A stretch of 64,000 nt of DNA from Prolixibacteraceae bacterium. GTDB lineage: Bacteria > Bacteroidota > Bacteroidia > Bacteroidales > Prolixibacteraceae. This document shows positions 8,562 to 16,586 of this stretch, one piece after another (within the stretch, counting starts at the first letter, position 1; the number at the start of each line of letters is the position of its first letter). The stretch spans positions 26,275 to 90,274 of the forward strand of contig JAQUIJ010000022.1 of NCBI GenBank assembly GCA_028683385.1, written 5' to 3'. A program made the position numbers and the translations under genes. A model generated the notes under the pieces. The model searched no databases and had not been told where the DNA came from. It was given only the letters and a program-made list of their open reading frames with translations.

Positions 8562-9668
8562 ATGGATCATTTAAAACTAACCTTATTAGTTTCGTCGTTT
8601 ACAATTCCTCTGGTACTGGCAATTACATTGTTCGTTTCTTCGAAGAATAATTTGTCGAAAAAGATTATGGGTTTTGGATTATTGAATGCCTTTTTTGTAT
8701 TTCTGGCCAATTATATTTATTTCTATAAGTTATTCGACACCTATTCATACATTCACAGTTTGCACATTGCTACTGTTCTTTGGATTTTCCCTTCGATATA
8801 TCTTTACATAAAATCGATTGCTGAAAGTGAAAAACAGTTGAAAAAAGAGTTTTGGCATTTCCTTCCGGGGCTTGTTTTTGGACTGACTTCAGCAATTCTT
8901 TTCGGGTTACTATTGAGCCACGACGAAAAAATCTATTATTTGTCGAATTACAGGAGCGGAGTTCAATTTGCGAGTCGGAACATTAAAATGGTTTCTGTTT
9001 TTCGTTCAACTGATGTTATCCTAATTGTTGGGCAAGTCATTTATTATTCAGTAAAATTTATCCGGATCCCGAATAAATACCAGCTTGAATTAAATGAAGA
9101 ATATTCCAATATCGAGAATTTCTCTATCAACTGGCTAAAATGGTTTAATGTGTCGTTTGTTTCCATTGGACTATTATGTATATCTTTTTACATGTTTAAT
9201 CCATTTCACGAAAAAAATGACTTTTTCCTGATCCTGTTTCTGTTTTCTATTTCAGCTTTTATTTGGGTTCTTGGAATTTGGTCGTTTAAGCAGAAGAAAC
9301 CGGAAGTTGCTTTGGATTCAATTCAGGAACAGCCTGCCGTGAATAGCGATTCTCTTAAAATAAAGGAAGAGGAGTTGGCTAAAACCCTAATGGCTTATTT
9401 CGAAAAGGAGAAGCCTTATTTACAACCCGACCTTACGTTGACCGCAGTAAGTAAGGTTATTGGAACGAACCGAACCTATCTTTCTTCGGTTATCAATAGT
9501 GATTTTGGAGTAAATTTTAATGTTTTTGTGAATCAGTTTCGGGTGCGTTATATCGAAGATTACCTAAAACAATACCCCAAAACAACAAAAGAAGAATTAG
9601 TCGACATCGGAGGCTTTGGCTCTGTTAGTTCGTTAAAACGGGCTATGAAAAAAGAGGATAACAACTGA
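8562..9668 (+). CDS. AraC-family regulator with N-terminal membrane domain
   Basis: Transcription factor of 368 residues. The first about 245 residues form seven or eight hydrophobic helices (for example 6-25, 36-55, 65-82, 97-118, 150-165, 193-215, 222-242), a membrane sensor arrangement common in Bacteroidota. A charged linker follows (about 250-275), then an AraC/XylS HTH domain (about 280-365) containing LTAVSKVIGTNRTYLSSVIN as the first helix-turn-helix and a second ending in GFGSVSSLKRAMKK. It is transcribed divergently from the lipoprotein/YjdF operon (154 bp between starts), so that operon is a natural target. This is inference from position. Confidence 0.88.
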   Translation: MDHLKLTLLVSSFTIPLVLAITLFVSSKNNLSKKIMGFGLLNAFFVFLANYIYFYKLFDTYSYIHSLHIATVLWIFPSIYLYIKSIAESEKQLKKEFWHFLPGLVFGLTSAILFGLLLSHDEKIYYLSNYRSGVQFASRNIKMVSVFRSTDVILIVGQVIYYSVKFIRIPNKYQLELNEEYSNIENFSINWLKWFNVSFVSIGLLCISFYMFNPFHEKNDFFLILFLFSISAFIWVLGIWSFKQKKPEVALDSIQEQPAVNSDSLKIKEEELAKTLMAYFEKEKPYLQPDLTLTAVSKVIGTNRTYLSSVINSDFGVNFNVFVNQFRVRYIEDYLKQYPKTTKEELVDIGGFGSVSSLKRAMKKEDNN

Positions 9669-9756
9669 TTCGGATAGTGAATCCCTGATTGTCTTTGTTC
9701 GCAATATTAAGAAATTTACGTTTTAAAGAAGGTTGAAACTTATTTCCCTTTGGGAA

Positions 9757-9772
9757 ACATAATACATTATGT
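9757..9772. promoter_or_regulatory. palindrome upstream of the DUF3667 gene
   Basis: ACATAATACATTATGT is palindromic except for its central dinucleotide and lies 50-65 nt before the DUF3667 start. It could be an operator. No matching regulator can be named. Confidence 0.35.
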
Positions 9773-9821
9773 ATTTTAGCGCTACGGTCGATGAACAACC
9801 TTCGAGCGTTGAATCTTGTCT

Positions 9822-11057
9822 ATGTCAACAAATAAAATTAAATCCGAAACCTGTTTGAATTGTGAAACGCATTTGCGTCTTGAAGATAATTATTGCCCAA
9901 ATTGTGGGCAAAAAAACACCACGCACATCATTCCACTAAAACACATTTTGCTTGAAACTTTTGAAGACTTTTTTCATTTCGACACAAAGTTGTGGAACAC
10001 CATTAAAACCACGTTTACAAGGCCCGGAAAAATTACAACTGATTACCTGGAGGGCAAGAGAGCCCGTTATGTGCCACCCGTTAAACTTTACATTTTTATC
10101 AGTTTTATCTTTTTCTTACTGTTGGGAAAACTGAGCGACCATACCATCGAAAACAGCAAAAATAAGCACCTGATTAAACAAGGTGATGATAAAGCGATGA
10201 GTATTTCGCTAAACGAACTGTTGGAAAACAAGAGGATTTATCACAGCAAGAATTCAGGTGATGTCCGCATGATGGAGTTACGCATGATGGAGTTTGACTA
10301 TACCTCGAAAGACAGCCTCCGAGAGGATTTGAAGCGACTGAAATCTGCACCTGATTCGATCATTGACAAGCTGTTGATGAAGGAAGAAATTGATACAACA
10401 GCATATTACCGGGAGAACCTCCGCAGCTTGCTTGACCTTATTCCTGAACACTGTCAGGCTTTAGATTCCGCGAAGTTTCGCATCAACCTCTTTAACAAAG
10501 TTGAATTCGCGTCGCAGGAAGAGTATGATAAATTCAAAGAACAGATTCACGATTATTCCGATGAACAGGTTGACTCTTTGTTAATATCGAAAGGTGAAAA
10601 GGTAACCTGGTTCAACCGGCAAATGTTAAAAAAGCTTGGAAAGTTCGACTGGAAAAACAAAGATGATATCAAAGAGATTACTCACGCGATCTTAAAAAGT
10701 ATCTCACTGACTATGTTTATTATGATGCCTCTCACGGCTATATTGCTTCTGCTGATATTCTATCGCAGGAAGTATTACTATGAACATCTGATTTTTTCCA
10801 TTCATATACATACGATCTTTTTCCTTATCCTAAGTTTTGTTCTTGCTGTTCAGGTTTTTATCAGCGATACTGTGGGTGGAAAACTGTGGTTTTGGGCATT
10901 TCTGGTATGCCTGATCTATCTGATTTCATCACTAAAGCACAACTACAATCAAACCTGGGGCAAAACAATTGCTAAGTTTTTGTTGATGTCGATTCCTTAT
11001 TTAATAATTAGTCTTTCGCTTACTTTGTTTGCTGTACTGTATGGTTTTTTAGCTTAA
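9822..11057 (+). CDS. DUF3667 zinc-ribbon membrane protein
   Basis: 411-residue protein of the DUF3667 family. It opens with a zinc ribbon, CLNCETHLRLEDNYCPNCGQK (about residues 8-27, two CxxC pairs), followed by the conserved block PGKITTDYLEGKRARYVPPVKLYIFISF (about 67-94). A membrane helix at about 87-103 precedes a long hydrophilic domain (about 110-285), and four C-terminal helices follow (about 295-315, 325-345, 355-372, 385-408). I chose ATG 9822 over the TTG two codons earlier. Function is unknown. It stands alone, 150 bp after the AraC gene. Confidence 0.85.
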   Translation: MSTNKIKSETCLNCETHLRLEDNYCPNCGQKNTTHIIPLKHILLETFEDFFHFDTKLWNTIKTTFTRPGKITTDYLEGKRARYVPPVKLYIFISFIFFLLLGKLSDHTIENSKNKHLIKQGDDKAMSISLNELLENKRIYHSKNSGDVRMMELRMMEFDYTSKDSLREDLKRLKSAPDSIIDKLLMKEEIDTTAYYRENLRSLLDLIPEHCQALDSAKFRINLFNKVEFASQEEYDKFKEQIHDYSDEQVDSLLISKGEKVTWFNRQMLKKLGKFDWKNKDDIKEITHAILKSISLTMFIMMPLTAILLLLIFYRRKYYYEHLIFSIHIHTIFFLILSFVLAVQVFISDTVGGKLWFWAFLVCLIYLISSLKHNYNQTWGKTIAKFLLMSIPYLIISLSLTLFAVLYGFLA

Positions 11058-11116
11058 AACAATTGGTGGAATAGCTAAATAGGTTTTAACGAGAACAGTG
11101 CTTCACGTATGAGATA

Positions 11117-11155
11117 TTAGTCAGGGTTTCACTTCCAAAGTGAAGCCCTGACTAA
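11117..11155. repeat. AGTCAGGG...CCCTGACT hairpin, copy 2
   Basis: Inverted repeat TTAGTCAGGGTTTCACTT / AAGTGAAGCCCTGACTAA in the convergent space between the DUF3667 and DUF1080 genes. It matches the hairpin at 6576-6609 almost base for base. Both copies sit where converging transcripts end, which suits a bidirectional terminator. Confidence 0.8.
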
Positions 11156-11203
11156 TTTTATGCGAAATCGGTTTTGTAGAACATCGATTTCTCCATTTAT
11201 TTA

Positions 11204-12088
11204 TCAATTAAAGTATTTGGAATATCCTTCTGGTAATTTTTCGATCGATTTGATCTGAATGTCTTTGAAATACACTTCAGCGGCTTCGCTTTGAAGCTGA
11301 ATTTTTCCTTTGGTCAATGGAATTGATTTTCCGTCTTTTACATATCTCGAGTTTTGCAGAACCATAACTACATGCCCGTTAACGATTCGAACACTTTTGT
11401 CGCCAAAACAAATCAATTCAAGAGTTGTCCATTCACCGGTTTGACTTTCGTAATCGGCACTGCGCAAACAAAAGCCATCCCGCCCCGTTCCCGGACCAAT
11501 TGGCAGGAAGGGTTGCTTTTCGCTGGCTACCGTGTTCATATTTCCTTCCGGAATAAACGCCCGAACATCAATTGCCGAACTCGCAATTCCCCAATGATCA
11601 CCCATGTGTCCTTCCATAATCTGGAATTCCTGCGAAAGCATCCATGAACGCCAGTAATCTACGCCACATTCTCCAATTGAATGATACAGTAAGCCTGAAT
11701 CTTTCAACTTCTCGATGCGAGGTTCCCATTTTTTATCGCCCCATTTTACTTTCAAGGTCAAATGGTAATTCTCAAATTCCTGTTTGGTAAATACGCAGCC
11801 GTAAATTTCACCGGTGATGTGCAGTACCGGCTCGCCGTTTACTTCGTCAACCGTAAAAACGTTGCTCTTGTTTTTATTGTAACCAACAGGTTCAATCAAA
11901 TTGCCATTTTCATCTTTCGGTTGTTGTCCGTTAAAGCTGTTTGAGAAGCTGAAACTCTGGTAAACTTCCCATTGAGAAAGATTTTTATCAAGTAAGTTGA
12001 CCCATTTTTCGTTTGAAGGAGTGAATGAACTAAAACTAAACAGTAACGCAAATGCGATAGTTGATTTGATTAAATGATTCATATTCAT
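11204..12088 (-). CDS. secreted DUF1080 (3-keto-disaccharide hydrolase-like) protein
   Basis: Exported protein of 294 residues with a signal peptide (about residues 1-24, hydrophobic FALLFSFSSF) and one DUF1080 domain, a concanavalin-like fold. Recognisable features are WVNLLDKNLSQWEVYQSF after the signal, the KDSGLLYHSIGECG stretch (about 134-147), WMLSQEFQIMEGHMGDHW (about 155-172), and the C-terminal GKIQLQSEAAEVYFKDIQI. Some family members hydrolyse 3-keto-glycosides; the substrate here is unknown. I chose ATG 12088 (or 12082): the frame stays open to 12154, but that extension overlaps rsmA and would precede the signal peptide. Confidence 0.85.
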   Translation of the reverse strand: MNMNHLIKSTIAFALLFSFSSFTPSNEKWVNLLDKNLSQWEVYQSFSFSNSFNGQQPKDENGNLIEPVGYNKNKSNVFTVDEVNGEPVLHITGEIYGCVFTKQEFENYHLTLKVKWGDKKWEPRIEKLKDSGLLYHSIGECGVDYWRSWMLSQEFQIMEGHMGDHWGIASSAIDVRAFIPEGNMNTVASEKQPFLPIGPGTGRDGFCLRSADYESQTGEWTTLELICFGDKSVRIVNGHVVMVLQNSRYVKDGKSIPLTKGKIQLQSEAAEVYFKDIQIKSIEKLPEGYSKYFN

Positions 12089-12116
12089 AGTTTTAGTATT
12101 ATGGTTTATTCGCTGT

Positions 12117-12914
12117 TTAAAGCGACTGATCACTGTTTTTTGACTGTTCCCCAATCAACCTCACGATCATTTCAAACTCAGTCACACCCAATTGCTCCGG
12201 ACGTTTGTCGAATATGGGGTTTGCCTTTAATTCGTCGGTGGTAATCATGGTTTTTAACGAATTCCGCATGGTTTTACGCCGCTGGTTGAACGCCATTTTT
12301 ACGATGCCTTTAAAGAGCTTTTCGTCACAGTTCAGCTTCTCTGTTTTGTTGCGGGTCAGGCGGATGACTCCCGATTTTACTTTCGGCGGTGGGGTAAATA
12401 CATCTTCGTTTACGGTAAAAAGGTATTCAATGTCGTAATATGCCTGAAGAAATACACTTAATATTCCGTAGGTTTTCGATCCGGGACCGGCTGCCAAACG
12501 CTCTGCAACTTCCTTCTGCAACATGCCAACAACTTCAGGAATTTGGTTGTGGTATTCGAGCACCTTGAAAAATATTTGAGAGGAGATGTTATATGGGAAA
12601 TTGCCAATGATAGCAAACGGTTCAGTAAAATGGTTATGCAGATTTAATCTCAGAAAGTCAGCAGAAATGATCCGCTCTTTAATTTCAGGGAAATGAGTAT
12701 TCAAGTAATCAACCGATTCACGGTCGATCTCTACCACCGAAGTTTCATACGCTTTGTTTTCCAATAGAAATTGAGTCAAAACTCCCATTCCAGGGCCAAT
12801 TTCCAATACTTTTTTTACGTTGGTTGCCCGAAGACTTTCAACGATTTCTTTCGCAATATTCTTATCGTTTAAAAAATGTTGCCCCAAATTCTTTTTTGCC
12901 CTTACGTTTGCCAT
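12117..12914 (-). CDS. rsmA: 16S rRNA (adenine1518-N6/adenine1519-N6)-dimethyltransferase
   Basis: KsgA/RsmA dimethylates two adjacent adenines in helix 45 of 16S rRNA late in 30S assembly. The 265-residue protein has [18 protein letters not shown] (about 7-24), SAM motif [15 protein letters not shown] (about 38-52), the catalytic NFPY tetrapeptide (about 101-104; the family norm is NLPY), and [12 protein letters not shown] (about 170-181). The C-terminal helical domain carries [13 protein letters not shown]. Length is typical. A minus-strand -7 match is at 13018-13025. The gene runs divergently from the flippase-like gene. Confidence 0.96.
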   Translation of the reverse strand: MANVRAKKNLGQHFLNDKNIAKEIVESLRATNVKKVLEIGPGMGVLTQFLLENKAYETSVVEIDRESVDYLNTHFPEIKERIISADFLRLNLHNHFTEPFAIIGNFPYNISSQIFFKVLEYHNQIPEVVGMLQKEVAERLAAGPGSKTYGILSVFLQAYYDIEYLFTVNEDVFTPPPKVKSGVIRLTRNKTEKLNCDEKLFKGIVKMAFNQRRKTMRNSLKTMITTDELKANPIFDKRPEQLGVTEFEMIVRLIGEQSKNSDQSL

Positions 12915-12983
12915 AATTCTTTATGAGTTGCCTGACTTGGTTTTAATTATTGATAAAAAACTGCCCGATTTAAAACAAATCTG

Positions 12984-12991
12984 TATTTTTG
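12984..12991 (+). promoter_or_regulatory. -7 promoter element for the flippase-like gene
   Basis: TATTTTTG, an exact TAnnTTTG match, about 87 nt before the TTG start at 13078. Together with the opposite-strand element at 13018-13025 it makes a pair of face-to-face promoters whose transcripts would overlap by a few tens of bases. Confidence 0.4.
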
Positions 12992-13017
12992 CCACGATGG
13001 CAGATTTTGTGCCGTGA

Positions 13018-13025
13018 CAAAAGTA
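13018..13025 (-). promoter_or_regulatory. -7 promoter element for rsmA
   Basis: On the minus strand this reads TACTTTTG, matching TAnnTTTG, about 100 nt upstream of the rsmA start. It is the best-scoring element by eye in that leader. Confidence 0.4.
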
Positions 13026-13077
13026 CGTTAAATTCGGCTGCTATTACAAACGCATTTATATCAATAAATAAAAGAGC

Positions 13078-14082
13078 TTGAAACAAAGTATACTTAAAAC
13101 CCTCAAATTTGTCTCCTTCTTTTTACTCGGAATATTCATATTCTGGATGGTTTATAAAGATCAGGATTTTAAACGTATAAAAAGTGTTTTAACCAACGAT
13201 GTTAATTATTTCTGGATTGTGGTTTCACTCTTGCTTGGATTGTTAAGCCACGTCAGCCGGACGATAAGATGGAATTTATTGATTGAACCGCTCGGAAGGA
13301 AACCACGGTTGATGAATACTTTTTTAGCGGTTATGGTTGGCTACCTCATGAATCTGGCATTGCCGCGGATGGGCGAAATATCGAGGTGTGGTGTGATCGC
13401 ACGCTACGAAAAAATATCGTTTACCAAGTTGGTCGGTACCGTCGTTACCGAACGTCTGATTGATGTATTGATGCTGCTTATTCTTTTGGCAATAGTTGTT
13501 TTAACTCAATTTGGACAGGTTCTTGAATTTCTGAACAATAACCCTGAAGTAAATGAAAAGCTGCAAAAAGTAATTTATTCGCCAGTTCTGATTGGTGGAT
13601 TGTTTTTATTTCTGGCCGTTTTATGGTTTAGTCGTCACAAGATTCGTGAAAGTTCATTGATGAAAAAAGTGATGGGTTTTGTTGGTCAGTTCGTCGAAGG
13701 TTTTCGCAGCATTAGTAAAATGAAGAAGAAAGGTTCATTTATTTTTCACTCGGTATTTATATGGGTAATGTATTACCTGATGATGTATCTGATATTCTTT
13801 TCATTTGGATTTACTTCGCATTTAGGTCCATTGGCAGGATTAACTGTTTTTGTTTTGGGTAGTTTTGGTATGGTGGCTCCGGTCCAGGGTGGTATTGGCG
13901 CTTGGCATTTTATGGTCATTGAGGGACTTGCCCTTTATGGAGTTGACAGGGCTGACGGGAAAGTATTTGCTTTACTTGCCCATGGAACCTCAACCGTTAT
14001 GCTGATTGTGCTTGGCCTTATTGGAGTATTGGTTCTGCCATTTGTAAATGAACGCGAAGAAGTATTAGAAAATAGTCATTAG
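13078..14082 (+). CDS. flippase-like (LPG synthase TM region) integral membrane protein
   Basis: 334-residue polytopic protein of the UPF0104/lysylphosphatidylglycerol synthase TM-region superfamily. About eight membrane segments are visible, with the family blocks LLGLLSHVSRTIRWNLLIEP (about residues 52-71), LALPRMGEISRCGVIARYEKIS (about 96-117, written here in part) and VVTERLIDVLMLLI, and near the C-terminus APVQGGIGAWHFMVIEGLALYG. Members of this family move or modify lipids or lipid-linked sugars; the substrate is not evident. Start is TTG at 13078, since no ATG precedes KQSILKTLKF. The next gene, an FtsX permease, begins 70 nt later. Confidence 0.85.
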   Translation: MKQSILKTLKFVSFFLLGIFIFWMVYKDQDFKRIKSVLTNDVNYFWIVVSLLLGLLSHVSRTIRWNLLIEPLGRKPRLMNTFLAVMVGYLMNLALPRMGEISRCGVIARYEKISFTKLVGTVVTERLIDVLMLLILLAIVVLTQFGQVLEFLNNNPEVNEKLQKVIYSPVLIGGLFLFLAVLWFSRHKIRESSLMKKVMGFVGQFVEGFRSISKMKKKGSFIFHSVFIWVMYYLMMYLIFFSFGFTSHLGPLAGLTVFVLGSFGMVAPVQGGIGAWHFMVIEGLALYGVDRADGKVFALLAHGTSTVMLIVLGLIGVLVLPFVNEREEVLENSH

Positions 14083-14152
14083 TCAATAGAAAAGCGAGTT
14101 AACTTTGTCCAATGACAATGACTTTTTCCCAAAAGTAAATTAGTAAATAGCC

Positions 14153-15406
14153 TTGAATATAAATCTTTACATAGCCAGACGAATTTTTTCTTCGAAAGAA
14201 AATCGGGAAAACCTTTCGCATCGGATCGTAAACATTGCCCTTTTCGGTATTGTTCTCGGCTTGGTGGTGCTGATTTTGTCAGTGGCTATTGTTACCGGTT
14301 ATAAATCGGAGGTTGGGCGTAAAGTCATCGGGTTTGGCTCTCATTTGCAGGTTGTCAATCTCGACTCCAACCAATCGTTCGAAACCAGTCCAATTAGCCA
14401 AAATCAGCCATTTCTTCCTGAACTCAAGAGTATTGAAGGCATCCGTCATGTTCAGATTTTTGCGACTAAACCTGGTATAATTCGCACCGATGACGAAATT
14501 CAGGGCGTTGTGCTGAAGGGAATCGGACCTGATTTCGACTGGTCATTTTTTCAGGAAAATAAAGTGGCAGGCGAACCTTTTCAGGTTCAGGACACCGTTC
14601 GAAGCAACAAAATCTGGATTTCGAAACAAATGGCCGACTTGATTAAGCTTAAGTTGGGCGACGACCTCAATATGTTTTTTATCAATGGATCGGAGTTTGT
14701 ACCACGTCAGCGTAAATTTCAACTGGCCGGAATTTACAAGACCAGTCTCGAAGAGTTCGACCGGATGTTTGTTTTGGTTGACATCAATCACATTCGTCGG
14801 TTAAACAACTGGAAGGAAGATCAGGTCAGTGGTTTCGAGATTCTGGTCAACGATTTCAAGCAACTTGAGCCTGTTGAAAAGGAAGTAAATGATTTGCTCC
14901 TGAGAAATACGACTCCCGACAGCCCAGTTTTACAGGTTGTAAGTATCAAGGAAAAATACAGGCATATTTTCGACTGGTTGGGTCTGCTCGACATGAATGT
15001 TTGGGTGATTTTAACACTGATGGTTTTAGTCGCCGGATTTAATATGGTATCAAGTCTGTTAGTTATTATTTTGGAACGCACGCAAATGATTGGAATTCTA
15101 AAAGCCATGGGAGCACGTAATTGGAGTATTCGAAAGGTGTTCCTTTATTTTTCGGTTATGCTGATTCTGAAAGCCTTGGTATGGGGAAATATTCTGGGTA
15201 TTGGCATTTGCCTTATTCAGTTGTACACGCATGTTTTCAAGCTCGATCCAAGTTCGTATTACCTTGAATATGTTCCAATACATCTGACTGTTTTGCACCT
15301 GGTTTTGCTGAATGTCGGAACTGTCTTGATAACAGTGCTGATGTTGCTTTTGCCATCCTATTTCATCACCAAAGTTTCTCCTGAAAAAACAATTCGCTTC
15401 GAATAA
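14153..15406 (+). CDS. LolE/LolC-type ABC permease (FtsX domain)
   Basis: 417-residue permease resembling the LolC/LolE lipoprotein-releasing subunits. The N-terminus NINLYIARRIFSSKENRENLSHRIVNIA leads into the first membrane helix (about residues 25-50), followed by a periplasmic MacB_PCD-type domain (about 50-275) and three C-terminal helices (about 280-305, 325-350, 375-400). The FtsX motif ERTQMIGILKAMGARNWSIRKVF is at about 304-326. The family extracts lipoproteins from the inner membrane with LolD; no ATPase is next door. The start is TTG at 14153. In Bacteroidota this single permease commonly serves in place of a LolC/LolE pair, which is background knowledge, not shown here. Confidence 0.88.
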   Translation: MNINLYIARRIFSSKENRENLSHRIVNIALFGIVLGLVVLILSVAIVTGYKSEVGRKVIGFGSHLQVVNLDSNQSFETSPISQNQPFLPELKSIEGIRHVQIFATKPGIIRTDDEIQGVVLKGIGPDFDWSFFQENKVAGEPFQVQDTVRSNKIWISKQMADLIKLKLGDDLNMFFINGSEFVPRQRKFQLAGIYKTSLEEFDRMFVLVDINHIRRLNNWKEDQVSGFEILVNDFKQLEPVEKEVNDLLLRNTTPDSPVLQVVSIKEKYRHIFDWLGLLDMNVWVILTLMVLVAGFNMVSSLLVIILERTQMIGILKAMGARNWSIRKVFLYFSVMLILKALVWGNILGIGICLIQLYTHVFKLDPSSYYLEYVPIHLTVLHLVLLNVGTVLITVLMLLLPSYFITKVSPEKTIRFE

Positions 15407-15571
15407 TAAAATGGCTGATTGCTTTTGTGAAAATGATCTTTTGAAAGGTTAGGGTTCTTCCTTTTTTGATTGTCCGTTACAATGAATTAAGCCAACATTA
15501 AATCATGTTTTTCTTCGGAAAATAATTGAAGCTTTGTCTGCGTTAAGGTCATAATTCGTTAATTTTAGACA

Positions 15572-16204
15572 ATGTATTCTGCTGTTAAAACATATCTAAA
15601 AGAATATTTGCAGGGCGAATTGCCTGGCATCAATGCGCATTCAAAAATGCTTCCTCCCGGCAGGCGCTTAAAGACGAACGCCGATGAACTTCCGTCGGTA
15701 AAAATGAGCAGTGTTTTGTTGCTGCTTTTTCCTGAAGGTGATCAGTTGTACATTTGTTTAACTAAACGCCCGCATACCATGAAGCACCATCCGGGGCAAA
15801 TCAGTTTTCCCGGAGGAAAGGTTGAGAAAGACGATACTTCCGCAGAGATGACTGCTTTGCGCGAAGCGAGGGAAGAAGTGGGTATTGATCACCATCAAAT
15901 TGAAATTTTGGGGAAATTATCCGATCTGTATATTGAGGTTAGTCAATTTTCCATTCAGCCATTTCTGGCCTGGGCCGATCAGAAACCTGAGTTTTTAGTT
16001 GATTTTGGTGAAGTTGAAAAGCTGATCTTATTTCCAGTCAGCGATTTTATTGCCAATGAAGTTATTTCAGAAATCGAGCTTGAGACGGTTACAGGGGCAC
16101 TTCGGGTGAAATACTACCCTTATGATGGCGAATTTATCTGGGGCGCTACTGCAATGATTTTATCCGAATTAATTGAGATTCTGAAAAAACAAGTAACTGT
16201 ATGA
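15572..16204 (+). CDS. Nudix hydrolase, CoA pyrophosphatase-like
   Basis: 210-residue Nudix protein of the UPF0035/NudL type. The conserved TKRPHTMKHHPGQISFPGG precedes the Nudix box, which reads GGKVEKDDTSAEMTAL then REAREEVGI (about residues 78-102) with all metal-binding glutamates of the REUXEEXGU core. Family members cleave CoA or its derivatives to 4'-phosphopantetheine and 3',5'-ADP. ATG 15572 is the natural start. It stands alone; the 3' spacer holds a 180-bp repeat element. Confidence 0.88.
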   Translation: MYSAVKTYLKEYLQGELPGINAHSKMLPPGRRLKTNADELPSVKMSSVLLLLFPEGDQLYICLTKRPHTMKHHPGQISFPGGKVEKDDTSAEMTALREAREEVGIDHHQIEILGKLSDLYIEVSQFSIQPFLAWADQKPEFLVDFGEVEKLILFPVSDFIANEVISEIELETVTGALRVKYYPYDGEFIWGATAMILSELIEILKKQVTV

Positions 16205-16270
16205 TCGGGCGATTAGGTGGCCAAAATATCTAGTGTTGTGTTAATGATCTTTTGACGTAATGTCGAGGCA

Positions 16271-16450
16271 GTATCAAAAGTGATTATGCTTTTTCAAAAA
16301 CTTACAATTTGAAAGTACTGACACTGTTAAAACCCCTAAATCCCCTGAAGGGGACTTCAAAGCCGCCCCTTCAGGGGAGGTTTGGAGGGGTGAAATGAAG
16401 TTGAACTTACAATTTGAAAGTTGAATTTGTGAAACATTGACTTTTGATAC
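16271..16450 (+). repeat. 180-bp MITE-like element, copy A
   Basis: Non-coding element bounded by perfect 11-bp inverted termini GTATCAAAAGT (16271-16281) and ACTTTTGATAC (16440-16450). Inside are two direct copies of ACTTACAATTTGAAAGT and a strong inverted pair CCCCTGAAGGGG / CCCCTTCAGGGG. A nearly identical copy in opposite orientation is at 55358-55538. Size, termini and lack of ORF suit a MITE or a complex REP element. Confidence 0.85.
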
Positions 16451-16461
16451 AACCTCCTCTT

Positions 16462-16500
16462 CGATGATGAGATCCCGAAATAAATTCGGGATGACCAGAT
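16462..16500. repeat. ATCCCGAAATAAATTCGGGAT palindrome region
   Basis: A hairpin ATCCCGAA / TTCGGGAT followed by GACCAGATTCCG. A related palindrome is at 21600-21672. It fills the rest of the Nudix-peptidase spacer. Confidence 0.6.
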
Positions 16501-16586
16501 TCCGAAAGAATCAAGTTAATACACCATTAGTTTTTGTTAAGTTGATTACTATTTCCTTATTTTAGGCGATATAAAAATTTCTGTAC

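Noticed and set aside
12089..12154. N-terminal extension of the DUF1080 gene
   Set aside because: It overlaps rsmA and would sit in front of a good signal peptide.
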